Positions 19,988 through 30,137 of a DNA stretch of 64,000 bases are shown here, one piece after another (position 1 is the stretch's first letter; the number at the start of each line of letters is the position of its first letter). The DNA is from Aquabacterium sp. CECT 9606 (lineage in GTDB: Bacteria; Pseudomonadota; Gammaproteobacteria; Burkholderiales; Burkholderiaceae_C). A program made the translations under genes and the position numbers. The notes under the pieces were generated by a model. That model ran no database searches and was not told the origin of the DNA. It worked only from the letters and a program-made list of their open reading frames with translations. The stretch spans positions 124,001 through 188,000 of the forward strand of contig NZ_CAKKNB010000005.1 of NCBI RefSeq assembly GCF_918741295.1, given 5' to 3'.

Positions 19988-20482
19988 TCACGTGGCATCG
20001 ACAGGTTTGACTTGCCGGGCCCAGACGTGCCCACTGCTCACGTCAAAGAGGATTTTGCGGTGACCTTGTCCAAATAAACTTTCCGAAATGACGCTGATGC
20101 CTTGCGCCTCCAGCAGCCGGCGTGCCGCCTCGCCGTTCTTGCGTCCCACCTGTGAGGCGTTGGCCGTGCCGCTGTGCTGGGGGAACATGTCGCCGCCACC
20201 AAAGATCTTGGCCTGGCACGCCCTGGGGTCAACGCCTCGCCTGGTCAACTCCATCAGCATCAGCCCGAGTGCTTCTTTGCCATAACGGGCATCCAAGGGC
20301 CCTCCGACTTTGCCCGACCGCTCCGACAGCAGGAAGTGCGACATGGCGCCGATGCGCTGCAGAGGATGCCACAAAGTGATCGACACGCACGAGCCCAGCA
20401 GGGTCCGGATTCGGTGACGTGCGTCACCCACGAAGTACTCGCCAGGGTTCAGGAAAACAATGACCTGGTCCGTCGATTTCAC
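19988..20482 (-). CDS. cheD: chemoreceptor glutamine deamidase CheD
   Basis: A 164-residue enzyme that deamidates receptor glutamines to glutamates. The catalytic Cys (C32, LLGSCVSITLW) and His (H49, GAMSHFLL) of the CheD family are present, as is the GGGDMFP motif. It starts with GTG at 20482, overlapping the cheR stop as GTGA, so it is translationally coupled to cheR. No cheC is visible, so the CheC-CheD interaction known from Bacillus and Thermotoga probably does not apply here. Confidence 0.93.
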   Translation of the reverse strand: MKSTDQVIVFLNPGEYFVGDARHRIRTLLGSCVSITLWHPLQRIGAMSHFLLSERSGKVGGPLDARYGKEALGLMLMELTRRGVDPRACQAKIFGGGDMFPQHSGTANASQVGRKNGEAARRLLEAQGISVISESLFGQGHRKILFDVSSGHVWARQVKPVDAT

Positions 20483-21276
20483 GGCTTGCGGTAGATCGAT
20501 GGCGCCACGGTCAGCAAGGCGTCGCTGATGTCGTTGAGGCTTTCAGAGTGGCCGATGCAGAAGTACCCGCCCGGCTTGAGCATCGAGATCACCCTGGCCA
20601 CGACCTGGCGCTTGGTGTCGCCATTGAAATAGATCATGACGTTGCGCAGAAAGATCACGTCAAACTGGCCCAGTTGTGGCAAGGGCTCATTCAGGTTGGC
20701 CTGGAAGAAGCGAACCCGCTGGCGCAAGGATTTCTCGACCAGCATGGTGCCTTCCTGCTCGTCAAAGCCCTTCAGGCAGTAGCGCTTGAGGTAAGGCTGC
20801 GGGATGTTGCGCGCTCGCTCCATCGGGAAATGCCCGGCGCGGGCGCGCTGCAATACCCGGGTGCTGATGTCCGAGCCCAGGATTTCCCAGGGGCTGTTGC
20901 CCAAGGTGTCGGCCAGCACCATGGCCATGCTGTAGGCCTCTTCACCGGTGGAGCTGGCGGCGCTCCAGACGCGGAAAGGCTGGCCGGGCTTGTGGGCCTG
21001 GGCCAGGGATTTCAACAGCTCGAAGTGCTTGGGCTCCCGGAAAAAATACGTCTCGTTGGTGGTCAGCAGGTCAATGGCCGTTTGCACCTCGTCCTTGGCC
21101 TGCCCGCTGGACAGCAGGTTGAAGTATTCCGTGAAGCTCTTGAGCTGACGAGCCTGCAAGCGCTTGGACAAGCGGCCCGACACCAGCGCCTTCTTGGACG
21201 ACGCCATGGTGATGCCGGCCGCATCGTAGATGAAGCGTTGGAAGCGGTTGAATTCCTGGTCGGTGATCGTGTTCAT
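20479..21276 (-). CDS. cheR: chemotaxis protein methyltransferase CheR
   Basis: A 265-residue SAM-dependent enzyme that methylates receptor glutamates. An N-terminal helical domain (about 1-75) precedes the catalytic domain with SAASSTGEEAYS (SAM site) and FDVIFLRNVMIYF. The beta-subdomain segment (RYCLKGFDEQEG...) has, from memory, the same length as in E. coli CheR, which binds receptor C-terminal pentapeptides; that fits the pentapeptide-like tails of the neighbouring receptors. ATG at 21276 (MNTITDQEFNRF) is preferred over an upstream in-frame start at 21333 that would add 19 residues overlapping the end of the poly-HAMP receptor gene. Confidence 0.93.
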   Translation of the reverse strand: MNTITDQEFNRFQRFIYDAAGITMASSKKALVSGRLSKRLQARQLKSFTEYFNLLSSGQAKDEVQTAIDLLTTNETYFFREPKHFELLKSLAQAHKPGQPFRVWSAASSTGEEAYSMAMVLADTLGNSPWEILGSDISTRVLQRARAGHFPMERARNIPQPYLKRYCLKGFDEQEGTMLVEKSLRQRVRFFQANLNEPLPQLGQFDVIFLRNVMIYFNGDTKRQVVARVISMLKPGGYFCIGHSESLNDISDALLTVAPSIYRKP

Positions 21277-21295
21277 CGTGCTGATTGAGGACGTT

Positions 21296-23458
21296 TTAGA
21301 ACCGCGCGAAGTGGGCTTCATGGGGCGCGTCAAGGCCCTCGAAGCTCATGGCTCTGGCCGGTGCTGGCTTAGCAAGACTCGGTTTGCTGGCCTGCGAGAG
21401 CACGGATCTCGCGTTGACCTTGCGCGGGGCCATGGCTGTGGCGATGCGGTGGTCGCCCTCAGACAGTTTGAAAAACGCCATGGTTTCTTGCAATTGCTCC
21501 GCCTGGCTGGTCATCTCTTCTGCCGTGGCTGCCAACTCTTCCGAGCTGGACGCGTTTTGCTGGGTGGTCTGGCTCAACTGGCCAACGGCTGAGTTGATCT
21601 GTCCGACGCCAGACGACTGTTCTTCTGAGGCGGCGGTGATCTCTTGCACCAGGTCTGAGGTCCTGCGGATATTGGGCACCATGTTGTCCAGCAGTTGTCC
21701 GGCGGTTTCGGCCAGTTCCACGCTGGAGCTGGCGACCGTGCCGATCTCTTGCGCGGCGACCTGGCTGCGTTCAGCCAGCTTGCGCACCTCGGCGGCCACC
21801 ACGGCAAAGCCCTTGCCGTGCTCGCCTGCGCGGGCCGCTTCAATGGCGGCGTTCAAGGCGAGCAGATTCGTCTGGTAGGCGATGTCGTCGATGATGCCGA
21901 TCTTCTGTGCAATCTGCTTCATGGCGGACACGGTGGCCTTGACCGCTTCCCCGCCACTGGCCGCTTCTGTGGCCGCCTTGGTGGCGATGCCGTCGGTGAT
22001 CCTCGCGTTCTCGGTGTTCTGAGAGATCGAAGCGGTCATCTGTTCAATGGCCGCGCTGGTTTCTTCGGCGCCTGCCGCTTGTTCGCTGGAAGCTTGCGAC
22101 AGCGACTGTGCGGTGGCGGAGACCTGAGCGGCTGCGCCGCGCAAGGCGTCAGAGGCCGAAACCACTTCGGCGAGCGTGGCGCTGAGCTTGCTCACGGTGT
22201 TGTTCACCGCGTTCTTCAACTCGGCGAAGGAGCCCTCGTAGTCGCCCTGAATGGTTTGGGTCATGTCACCGGCTTCGATGAGCGACAACACCTCTTGCAC
22301 TTCCTTCAAGGGCGTGACGATGGCATCCAGCGTGCTGTTCACGCCACTGACAATGCGGCGGAAATCACCCGCATGCCGGTGAGCATCAGCCCGCACGTCC
22401 AGACGCCCCTCTACGGCCGCTTCACACAACATGTTGGCATCTTCAATCAGTGCCTTCAAGTTGCCGCGGACGGTTTCAATGGTGTCGTTGATGAACGCCT
22501 TCTTGCCAGGAAGTTTCTCCATCGGCGCATCGAAATTGCCCAAGCCAAATTGCTGAATGACGCCCATGGCCATCTTCTTGACACCGATGTGCGAGCCCAC
22601 CATGTCGTTCACACCCTGTGCCATGGTGCGGAAGTCGCCTTCAAACTTCTTGACGTCGATCATCACGTCAATGTCGCCCTTGTCGTGCTCTGCCGACATG
22701 AAGTTCATTTCCGAGATCACGCCCTTGAGGTTGCCGCGGACCATTTCAATGGTGTCGTTGATGAAGGCCTTCTTGCCCGGCAGCTTGTCCATCGGCGCAT
22801 CGAAGTTGCCTCGGCCAAACTCCTGAATCACGCCCATCGCCAGTTTCTTGACTGCAATGTGCGAGCCCACCATGCCGTTGATGCCTTCGGCCATGGTTCG
22901 GAAGTTGCCTTCAAATTTTTGAGCGTTGATCACCACATCGATGTCGCCCTTGTCGTGCTCTGCCGACATCCTGTTCATCTCGGCAATCAAGCCCTTGAGG
23001 TTGCCACGGACCATTTCAATGGTGTCGTTGATGAAGGCCTTCTTGCCGGGCAGCTTTTCCATCGGTGCGTCGAAGTTGCCTCGGCCAAACTCTTGGACCA
23101 CGCCCATGGCCAGCTTCTTGACCGCGATGTGCGAGCCCACCATGGTGTTCACGCTTTGGGCCATGGCCTGGAAATCACCCTTGAACTTCTGAGAGTCGAC
23201 TGTCACGTCGATGTCGCCCTTGTCGTGCTCGGCGCTCATGCGGGCCAGGTCGGCGGTCAGCGCTTGTTGAACATCCAGTAATCGATTGAAGGCCTCGGCC
23301 GCGCGCGCCAGTGCGGGCGGCAATTTTGCCGGATTGACTCGAGACGAAAAGTCACCGCGGGCAGCCGCGGTGATGGCGCTCGTCAGTTGTTCATCGATCA
23401 AGCGCTCAAACACCTCATCATCGTGTTTGGCTTGCTTTGTGGTTTTGATCTGAAGCAT
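21296..23458 (-). CDS. soluble methyl-accepting chemotaxis protein with poly-HAMP array
   Basis: A 720-residue receptor with no membrane helix or signal peptide. Residues about 25-430 are a chain of roughly nine HAMP-like modules of ~45 residues. Modules 74-343 form three 90-residue units that begin at [11 protein letters not shown] (74, 164, 254) and contain [20 protein letters not shown]. After that come the MCP methylation helices and the signalling tip ([23 protein letters not shown]), then a flexible linker ending in HFARF, a probable CheR/CheB tether. Poly-HAMP receptors such as Aer2-type proteins pass signals along the HAMP chain, but here no PAS, haem or other input domain is visible. 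Input may come from a partner protein or from the HAMP array itself. Confidence 0.92.
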   Translation of the reverse strand: MLQIKTTKQAKHDDEVFERLIDEQLTSAITAAARGDFSSRVNPAKLPPALARAAEAFNRLLDVQQALTADLARMSAEHDKGDIDVTVDSQKFKGDFQAMAQSVNTMVGSHIAVKKLAMGVVQEFGRGNFDAPMEKLPGKKAFINDTIEMVRGNLKGLIAEMNRMSAEHDKGDIDVVINAQKFEGNFRTMAEGINGMVGSHIAVKKLAMGVIQEFGRGNFDAPMDKLPGKKAFINDTIEMVRGNLKGVISEMNFMSAEHDKGDIDVMIDVKKFEGDFRTMAQGVNDMVGSHIGVKKMAMGVIQQFGLGNFDAPMEKLPGKKAFINDTIETVRGNLKALIEDANMLCEAAVEGRLDVRADAHRHAGDFRRIVSGVNSTLDAIVTPLKEVQEVLSLIEAGDMTQTIQGDYEGSFAELKNAVNNTVSKLSATLAEVVSASDALRGAAAQVSATAQSLSQASSEQAAGAEETSAAIEQMTASISQNTENARITDGIATKAATEAASGGEAVKATVSAMKQIAQKIGIIDDIAYQTNLLALNAAIEAARAGEHGKGFAVVAAEVRKLAERSQVAAQEIGTVASSSVELAETAGQLLDNMVPNIRRTSDLVQEITAASEEQSSGVGQINSAVGQLSQTTQQNASSSEELAATAEEMTSQAEQLQETMAFFKLSEGDHRIATAMAPRKVNARSVLSQASKPSLAKPAPARAMSFEGLDAPHEAHFARF
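22430..23239 (-). repeat. three tandem 270-bp HAMP repeats
   Basis: Residues 74-343 of the poly-HAMP receptor consist of three units of exactly 90 residues (74-163, 164-253, 254-343). Protein identity is high and stretches of DNA are near-identical. Each unit holds two HAMP-like modules. Such in-frame repeats can change copy number by recombination. Confidence 0.85.
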
Positions 23459-23512
23459 GGGGCACTTTCTGTCGCAGCCGTGGCTGCAAGGTTTGATGAT
23501 GAGTCGGGAGGG

Positions 23513-25456
23513 TCAGAATCGAGCGAACTGGGCCTCGTCCAGCGACTCTTCACTGGCAAAAACGGCGTTGCTCGGCAAGCGAGTTGCCGCACTGGGCTTC
23601 TTGGCCATGGTCCGAGCTTTGGTTGCGGGCCTGACCGAGTTGGCGAATCTTCCCGGGTTGGCCTCGGAGGCGGCCAGCTTGAAGAAGGACATGGTCTGCT
23701 GCAGTTGCTCGGCTTGGCTGCTCATCTCTTCGGCCGTGGCAGCCAACTCTTCCGAGCTGGAGGCGTTTTGCTGCGTGGTCTGGCTTAGCTGGCCAACGGC
23801 CGAGTTGATCTGGCTGACGCCCGATGATTGCTCCTCCGAGGCGGCCGTGATCTCTTGCACCAGGTCCGAGGTCTTGCGGATGTTGGGCACCATTTCGTCC
23901 AGCAGCTTGCCGGCCTTCTCGGCCAACTCGACGCTGGAGCTGGCGACGGTGCCAATTTCTTGCGCGGCCACCTGGCTGCGTTCCGCCAGTTTGCGCACCT
24001 CAGCGGCCACCACGGCGAAGCCCTTGCCATGTTCGCCAGCGCGCGCGGCTTCGATGGCGGCGTTCAGGGCCAGCAGGTTGGTCTGGTAGGCAATGTCGTC
24101 GATGATGCCGATCTTCTGGGCGATCTGCTTCATGGCGGCCACAGTGGCCTTGACGGCTTCGCCGCCTTCGGTGGCTTCGCCCGCGGCCTTGGTGGCCATG
24201 CCATCGGTCACCTTGGCGTTCTCGGTGTTTTGCGAGATGGACGCGGTCATCTGTTCAATCGAAGCACTGGTCTCTTCCACGCCCGCGGCTTGCTCGCTGG
24301 CCGATTGCGATAAGGATTGGGCGGTGGAGCTCAACTCTTCCGAGGCTCCTGCCAAAGCTTCTGCACCGGCGTTGACCTCGGTCACGACCTGCGACAGCTT
24401 GTCCACTGTGTTGTTGACGTACTCCTTCATCTCGCCGAATGAGCCTTCATAAGGCTTGTCGATGGCCTGGGTCAGATCGCCTTGCGAGACGGCGCTCATC
24501 ACGCGCACCACGTCGTTGATGCTGGTGCCCGTGGTGGTCACCAACTGGTTCAGGCCTTCGCCCATTTCCTTTTGAAAGCCTTGCAGGCCGGCCAGCTCGA
24601 TGCGGGCTTCGAAGTTGCCGCGGTTGGCGGCTTCGACCACGTTGCGTTGGCCATCGATCACTTGCTTGAGGCGTGCCACCATCTGCTTGACGGCAAACAG
24701 CATGCTGCTTTCATCGTTGTTGCGAATGATCACCTCGGTCGACAAATCGCCGTTGGCCACTTTGGTCAGCAATGCCGCTGCATAGTCGGGCTCACCACCC
24801 AGTTGGCGACTGATGATGCGTGTGACCATCAAGCCCAGGCCGATGGCCAGCACCACGGACGCTGCGACCACCGACAAAGTCACCTGCTTGGCGGAAGCCA
24901 CCTGGGACGTGGCCAGCTCATTGGTGGCCTTGGCCTGGGCGCTGAGCTCTTCGATGATCGCCGTCATGGTTTCTTCCATGGCGCGGGTGATCTTGCGGGC
25001 TTCGCCGTTGCTGAGTTCGGTGGCCTCGGCGAACTTGCCACTCAATGCCAGTTGGGCCACCTTTTCGTTTTCAGCCAGATAGACCGGCAGTTGGGTGTCC
25101 AGTTCCTTGAGCAGCGCTTGTTCCTTGGCGCTGAGCACTGTGCCCCGGTAAGCCTGGATCGACTTGTTGTAGCCATCCATGTAGGTTTTGGCGCGCGTCA
25201 TCGCGGCCTTGGCTTCGTCCGGATTCTTGGTTGATGTCAGTCGAACATAACTGCGCGCATGGGATGACAGCTTGAGCGCCGCATCCGAGACCTGTTCCAG
25301 GCAGAGCACATTGTTTTCATAGGTGGCACTGAGCATGTTGCCCAAGTCCGATATCCGCATCAGGCCGTACACGCCAACGGCTGCGGTCAGGAGCGAGCAG
25401 GTCAGAAAAGTGATCAGCAGCTTGTGGGCCAGCTTCATGCGCAAGAACCAATTCAT
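23513..25456 (-). CDS. methyl-accepting chemotaxis protein, 4HB sensor
   Basis: A 647-residue transmembrane receptor. TM1 is at about 9-31, a periplasmic four-helix-bundle sensor at about 32-190 and TM2 at about 192-212. A HAMP domain and a second HAMP-like stretch (MSAVSQGDLTQAI) follow, then the methylation region and the signalling tip, which is nearly identical to that of the other receptors here. It ends in QFARF after a ~45-residue linker. Paired with the cheW gene just upstream (33-base gap); this pair looks like a duplicate of the next pair (26051-28423). The ligand cannot be inferred. Confidence 0.93.
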   Translation of the reverse strand: MNWFLRMKLAHKLLITFLTCSLLTAAVGVYGLMRISDLGNMLSATYENNVLCLEQVSDAALKLSSHARSYVRLTSTKNPDEAKAAMTRAKTYMDGYNKSIQAYRGTVLSAKEQALLKELDTQLPVYLAENEKVAQLALSGKFAEATELSNGEARKITRAMEETMTAIIEELSAQAKATNELATSQVASAKQVTLSVVAASVVLAIGLGLMVTRIISRQLGGEPDYAAALLTKVANGDLSTEVIIRNNDESSMLFAVKQMVARLKQVIDGQRNVVEAANRGNFEARIELAGLQGFQKEMGEGLNQLVTTTGTSINDVVRVMSAVSQGDLTQAIDKPYEGSFGEMKEYVNNTVDKLSQVVTEVNAGAEALAGASEELSSTAQSLSQSASEQAAGVEETSASIEQMTASISQNTENAKVTDGMATKAAGEATEGGEAVKATVAAMKQIAQKIGIIDDIAYQTNLLALNAAIEAARAGEHGKGFAVVAAEVRKLAERSQVAAQEIGTVASSSVELAEKAGKLLDEMVPNIRKTSDLVQEITAASEEQSSGVSQINSAVGQLSQTTQQNASSSEELAATAEEMSSQAEQLQQTMSFFKLAASEANPGRFANSVRPATKARTMAKKPSAATRLPSNAVFASEESLDEAQFARF

Positions 25457-25489
25457 GGTCGTGTTCCTAGGGGTGGTCGTTCTATGAAT

Positions 25490-26038
25490 TCAGTTCAATG
25501 CCAAGGCACTGGCTTGCGCAGGTGCTTGGGCAAGCTGGGTGATCTCGTCCATTGACAGAACGTGGTCAGCATCCAGCAAGATCACGAACTTGCCCTTGAC
25601 CTTGCCCATGCCATGGATGAAATCGGTGCGGATGCGGGCGCCAAAAGCCGGGGCTGGCTCGATGTCGGAGGGCGCGATGTCCAGCACTTCGTTGACGGCA
25701 TCGACGATCACGCCGATGACCTGGCTTTCCTGCTCGGCGGTTAGCACCTCGACGATGACAATGCAGGTGCGCTTGGTCACCTCGGACGATGTCCGGCCAA
25801 AGCGGGCCAGCAGGTCCATCACCGGCACCACGGCGCCGCGCAGGTTGATCACGCCGCGAACGCAGTCGGGCATCATGGGTACCACCGTCAGGCTGTGGTA
25901 CTCGATGATCTCCTTGACCGCCAGGATGCCCAGGGCGAAAACTTCGCCGGCCAGCATGAAGGTCAGGTATTGGGTCGGTTCCGCGTTGGCTGTCAGCATC
26001 GCGCGAGCGCTGGATTGAGTTTGGGTCAGGGCTGTCAT
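25490..26038 (-). CDS. cheW: chemotaxis coupling protein CheW (paralogue 2)
   Basis: A 182-residue adaptor that links receptors to CheA. It has the CheW core (YLTFMLAGEVFALGILAVKEIIEY, GVINLRGAVVPVMDL, VIGVIVDAVNEVLDI). Very similar to the CheW at 27869 apart from the first ~20 residues and a few substitutions, so the two are recent duplicates. The 5'-end of the gene is 12 bases after the stop of the receptor at 26051. Confidence 0.93.
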   Translation of the reverse strand: MTALTQTQSSARAMLTANAEPTQYLTFMLAGEVFALGILAVKEIIEYHSLTVVPMMPDCVRGVINLRGAVVPVMDLLARFGRTSSEVTKRTCIVIVEVLTAEQESQVIGVIVDAVNEVLDIAPSDIEPAPAFGARIRTDFIHGMGKVKGKFVILLDADHVLSMDEITQLAQAPAQASALALN

Positions 26039-26050
26039 GTTGGCGTCCTT

Positions 26051-27844
26051 TCAGAACCTGGCGAATTGAGCTTCGTCCGGGGATGGCTCATGGGTAAATG
26101 CCGTTTTGCTGGGCATGCGTTGGCCCGAATTGACGCTTCGCGCCACAGGCTTGTGCTTGGCGATCGGCCGTGCGGGAGGGGCGGCAATGACGCCAGGCCT
26201 GGCCGAGTTCAACTTGAAGAAGGACATGGTTTGCTGCAGTTGCTCGGCTTGGCTGCTCATCTCTTCGGCCGTCGCGGCCAACTCTTCCGAACTGGAGGCG
26301 TTTTGCTGCGTGGTCTGGCTCAATTGGCCAACGGCCGCGTTGATCTGGCTGACGCCCGAGGATTGCTCTTCAGAGGCGGCAGTGATCTCCTGAACCAGAT
26401 CGGAGGTCTTTCGGATGTTGGGCACCATCTCGTCAAGCAGCTTGCCGGCCTTCTCAGCCAACTCGACGCTGGAGCTGGCCACGGTGCCGATTTCTTGTGC
26501 AGCCACCTGGCTGCGTTCAGCCAGTTTGCGCACCTCAGCGGCCACCACGGCGAAGCCCTTGCCGTGCTCGCCAGCACGTGCGGCCTCAATGGCTGCGTTC
26601 AGTGCCAGCAGGTTGGTCTGATACGCGATGTCGTCGATGATGCCAATCTTCTGCGCGATTTGCTTCATGGCAGCCACGGTGGCCTTGACGGCTTCGCCGC
26701 CCTCGGTGGCTTCACCGGCCGCCTTGGTGGCCATGCCATCGGTGACCTTGGCGTTTTCGGTGTTCTGTGAGATCGAGGCGGTCATTTCTTCGATGGAAGC
26801 GCTGGTTTCTTCCACACCCGCAGCCTGTTCGCTTGCCGATTGCGACAATGATTGGGCAGTGGCACTGACTTCTTCAGACGCACCCGCCAGGGCTTCGGCG
26901 CCCGCGTTGACTTCTGTCACGACCTGCGACAGCTTGTCGACGGTGGTGTTGACGTATTCCTTGAGGCGTGCATAAGCGCCTTCATAGTCCTTCTCGATCT
27001 TCTGTGTCAGGTCTCCCTCGGAGACGGCGCCCAAGACTCGTGCCACGTCATCGACGCTGCTGCCGCTGGCTTTGATCAGTTGCTTGACCGAGACCATGAG
27101 GCTGCTGACATCGCCAGGCCGAGTCACCACGTCAATGTCGAAATCGCCACGAGACACACGCCCCAGGACTTCCGCTGCGGCGGCTGGTTCTGCTCCCAGC
27201 ACGGCGGAGAGGTTGCGCACGATCAAAGTGGCGATGACGCCGGCAGTCAGCACGGCCATTGCTGTCAGGACGATGATCAGGGTTCTGGTGCTATGGGCCG
27301 TTTCGGCCGAGGCTTCAGCGCTTTCGGCCATCAGCTCGGTTTGAAACTTGGCAAGCGCTTCCATCGCATCCCAGTACGCCGTGTTAGCAGGACCGAAGTC
27401 GGATTTGAGGAAGTTGATCGACGCCGCGCGGTCGGTCTTGATCAGGCCAAATACTTTTTCATACTTCTCGTCGACCACGCGACCCTTCGCGCCGATGTCC
27501 GCGAAAAGTTGCTTGCCTTTTTCGGAGCTCAGCATCTTGCCAAGCTTGTCCAGGTTCTCACTGACCAAGCCACGGTTGACCTTGATCGCTTGCTGGTAGC
27601 TTTCAATGTCGGCAACATCGCTGGACAGCATCACGTTGCGCACAAGGCGACCGTTGTCCAGCGTCTTCTTGACGGACTCGTTGATGAGGACCACCTTAGG
27701 GTAGCGGTCCTCGGTGATCATCCGGGTCATGTCCTGCATCGTCGCCATCTTCAGGACTGCCATGACCGATACCACCAGCAGCAACAGGATCACAGCCCCG
27801 AAACCGAGTCCGAGCCGATGGGAGATTTTCATGTTTGCAAACAT
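26051..27844 (-). CDS. methyl-accepting chemotaxis protein, 4HB sensor
   Basis: A 597-residue transmembrane receptor. TM1 is at about 10-32, a four-helix-bundle sensor at about 33-185, TM2 at about 187-210, then HAMP-like segments ([35 protein letters not shown]) and an MCP signalling domain. It ends in QFARF. The signalling half is almost identical to that of the receptor at 23513, while the sensor half differs, so ligand ranges should differ. The CheW paralogue 1 gene lies 24 bases upstream. Confidence 0.93.
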   Translation of the reverse strand: MFANMKISHRLGLGFGAVILLLLVVSVMAVLKMATMQDMTRMITEDRYPKVVLINESVKKTLDNGRLVRNVMLSSDVADIESYQQAIKVNRGLVSENLDKLGKMLSSEKGKQLFADIGAKGRVVDEKYEKVFGLIKTDRAASINFLKSDFGPANTAYWDAMEALAKFQTELMAESAEASAETAHSTRTLIIVLTAMAVLTAGVIATLIVRNLSAVLGAEPAAAAEVLGRVSRGDFDIDVVTRPGDVSSLMVSVKQLIKASGSSVDDVARVLGAVSEGDLTQKIEKDYEGAYARLKEYVNTTVDKLSQVVTEVNAGAEALAGASEEVSATAQSLSQSASEQAAGVEETSASIEEMTASISQNTENAKVTDGMATKAAGEATEGGEAVKATVAAMKQIAQKIGIIDDIAYQTNLLALNAAIEAARAGEHGKGFAVVAAEVRKLAERSQVAAQEIGTVASSSVELAEKAGKLLDEMVPNIRKTSDLVQEITAASEEQSSGVSQINAAVGQLSQTTQQNASSSEELAATAEEMSSQAEQLQQTMSFFKLNSARPGVIAAPPARPIAKHKPVARSVNSGQRMPSKTAFTHEPSPDEAQFARF

Positions 27845-27868
27845 AGGTGGTATGTGATTTCTAGTTGA

Positions 27869-28423
27869 TCAGTTGAGGGCTAATGCAGGACTGATGGCTG
27901 TTTTTTGCACCAGCTGTGTGACTTCATCAATGGAGAGCACGTGGTTGGCATCAAGAAGGATCACAAACTTGCCTTTGACCTTGCCCATGCCCTGCATGAA
28001 ATCCGTGCGGATGCGGGCGCCAAATGCTGGTGCGGGCTCGATGTCGGCAGGCGCGATGTCCAGCACCTCATTGACGGCATCGACGATCACGCCGATGACC
28101 TGGCTTTCCTGCTCAGCGTTTTGCACCTCGACGATGACGATGCAGGTGCGTTTGGTCACCCCCGACGATGGCCTGCCAAAGCGGGCCAGCAGGTCCATCA
28201 CGGGCACCACGGCGCCGCGCAGATTGATCACGCCACGAACGCAATCGGGCATCATCGGCACCACCGTCAGGCTGTGGTACTCGATGATCTCCTTGACCGC
28301 CAGGATGCCCAGGGCGAAGACTTCGCCGGCCAGCATGAAGGTCAGGTATTGAGTTGGATCTTGCGAGCTCATCGCCAAGGGCGATGTCGATCGGGGTTGT
28401 GGGCTTGAAGTCAGGGCGGTCAT
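27869..28423 (-). CDS. cheW: chemotaxis coupling protein CheW (paralogue 1)
   Basis: A 184-residue CheW with the same core motifs as the paralogue at 25490 and only scattered substitutions through the main domain. It sits 10 bases after the stop of the receptor at 28434, inside the same transcription unit. Two near-identical CheWs in one cluster may simply raise the CheW dose or may pair with different receptors; the sequence does not decide. Confidence 0.93.
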   Translation of the reverse strand: MTALTSSPQPRSTSPLAMSSQDPTQYLTFMLAGEVFALGILAVKEIIEYHSLTVVPMMPDCVRGVINLRGAVVPVMDLLARFGRPSSGVTKRTCIVIVEVQNAEQESQVIGVIVDAVNEVLDIAPADIEPAPAFGARIRTDFMQGMGKVKGKFVILLDANHVLSIDEVTQLVQKTAISPALALN

Positions 28424-28433
28424 GTTCTAGCCC

Positions 28434-30098
28434 TCAGAATGGAGAGAATTGGGCCTCATCGGCCGAATCTGCATGCGCGAATGCCAGTTGGCTGTTCTTC
28501 CGTGTGCTTGCCATGGGTTTTTTGGCGGGCACACGGGGCTTGGCCACATGCCGGGGTGTGGGCGCCGCACTGTGAAGCAGCGCACCGTTGCTGGCCAATT
28601 TGAAGAAGGACATGGCCTGTTGCAGCTGTTCCGCCTGGCTGCTCATTTCTTCGGCCGTGGCCGCCAGTTCTTCCGAGCTGGAGGCGTTTTGCTGCGTGGT
28701 CTGGCTCAGCTGGCCAACGGCCGAGTTGATCTGGCTGACGCCGGATGATTGCTCTTCGGAGGCCGCAGTGATCTCTTGCACCAGGTCGGAAGTCTTCTTG
28801 ATGTTCGGCACCATCTGGTCCAGCAAGCGACCTGCTGTTTCGGCTAGCTCGACGCTGGAGCTGGCGACAGAGCCGATCTCTTGCGCCGCAACCTGGCTGC
28901 GCTCAGCCAGTTTGCGCACTTCGGCGGCCACGACGGCAAAGCCCTTGCCATGTTCGCCAGCACGCGCAGCCTCAATGGCAGCGTTCAGGGCCAGCAGATT
29001 GGTCTGGTAGGCGATGTCATCGATGATGACGATCTTCTGGGCAATCTGCTTCATGGCCGCCACGGTGGCCTTGACCGCTTCTCCACCTTCAGTGGCTTCA
29101 GACGATGCCTTCGTGGCGATTCCGTCGGTCACCTTGGCGTTCTCGGTGTTCTGAGAGATCGAGGCGGTCATCTGCTCGATCGATGCACTGGTTTCCTCAA
29201 CGCCGGCCGCCTGTTCGCTGGAGGCCTGCGACAAGGATTGCGCCGTGGCACTGACCTCTTCAGACGCGCCAGCCAAGGCTTCGGCGCCGCTGTTCACTTC
29301 GGCCACCACTTGCGACAACTTTTGAATCATGCTCTGCATGGCTCGCAGCAGTTGGGCCGTTTCGTCCTGGCCCTTGGCATCGATGCTCACGGTCAGGTCG
29401 CCTTCGGCCAAACTGTTGGCAACCTCGACCGCCTTGTCCAAAGGCTTGGTCACGCTGCGGCTGATGAGGAAACCCAGCGCAATGCCGATCAGCACGCCGC
29501 CAGCGATGACGCCAATCATCAACGCTCGACTGCTTTCGTACAGGCGGGTGGTCTCATCCGAGGCCTCTTTGGCGTTGCCTTCTTTCAACTTTGTCAGCTC
29601 GGTCAGCATGTCGTCGAGCTTGTCGGCTTGAGCGCGCGCGGTGTTCAGTGCTGCTTGCAGCTCCTCATCGCGGTCTTGCAGCTTCTTGGCCGAGGCCAGT
29701 GCCAGGGCCTTCTGCGTGTCGCGCTGGTAGTCTGCCCAAGTAAGGTCGAACGAAGCCAGCAGCCCCTTGCCCTTCTCGCTAAAAAACAAAGGGCGGGCCT
29801 TTTCAACATAGTCCTTGGTGGCGGTGCTGTACTTCGCCATCGCGGCCTGGTGCTTCTCACGCTCTTCTTGAGAGTGGGCCATCAGGAAGTTGCCACGCGC
29901 GCGGCCGATGTAGATCAGGTTGATGTTGGCTTCCTTGATGTACGACAACCCCATCAACTCGCGGGCATACATGTTGTCTGCCATGTCGTTGATCTTGCTG
30001 GCATTGGAGATGCCGATCAGGCCCACGATCAAGCTGATGCCCGCGACGAGCAGGAAGCCAGCGATCAGCCGGACTCCGATTTTGAAATTACTGAACAT
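28434..30098 (-). CDS. methyl-accepting chemotaxis protein, Tar-like 4HB sensor
   Basis: A 554-residue receptor with TM1 at about 8-30, a periplasmic four-helix bundle at about 31-190, TM2 at about 191-213, a single HAMP ([26 protein letters not shown]) and the MCP signalling domain. It ends in QFSPF, a variant of the QFARF tail of its neighbours. Closest in layout to classical Tar/Tsr receptors because it lacks the extra HAMP-like stretch of the other two. Located 39 bases after cheA. Confidence 0.93.
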   Translation of the reverse strand: MFSNFKIGVRLIAGFLLVAGISLIVGLIGISNASKINDMADNMYARELMGLSYIKEANINLIYIGRARGNFLMAHSQEEREKHQAAMAKYSTATKDYVEKARPLFFSEKGKGLLASFDLTWADYQRDTQKALALASAKKLQDRDEELQAALNTARAQADKLDDMLTELTKLKEGNAKEASDETTRLYESSRALMIGVIAGGVLIGIALGFLISRSVTKPLDKAVEVANSLAEGDLTVSIDAKGQDETAQLLRAMQSMIQKLSQVVAEVNSGAEALAGASEEVSATAQSLSQASSEQAAGVEETSASIEQMTASISQNTENAKVTDGIATKASSEATEGGEAVKATVAAMKQIAQKIVIIDDIAYQTNLLALNAAIEAARAGEHGKGFAVVAAEVRKLAERSQVAAQEIGSVASSSVELAETAGRLLDQMVPNIKKTSDLVQEITAASEEQSSGVSQINSAVGQLSQTTQQNASSSEELAATAEEMSSQAEQLQQAMSFFKLASNGALLHSAAPTPRHVAKPRVPAKKPMASTRKNSQLAFAHADSADEAQFSPF

Positions 30099-30137
30099 GA
30101 AACGTCCTCTGATTTAATGGTTTGGAATGGCCGTCTC

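Noticed and set aside
21695..23281. A 528-codon plus-strand frame across the poly-HAMP receptor
   Set aside because: Repetition only reflects the HAMP repeats on the other strand; no recognisable domain.
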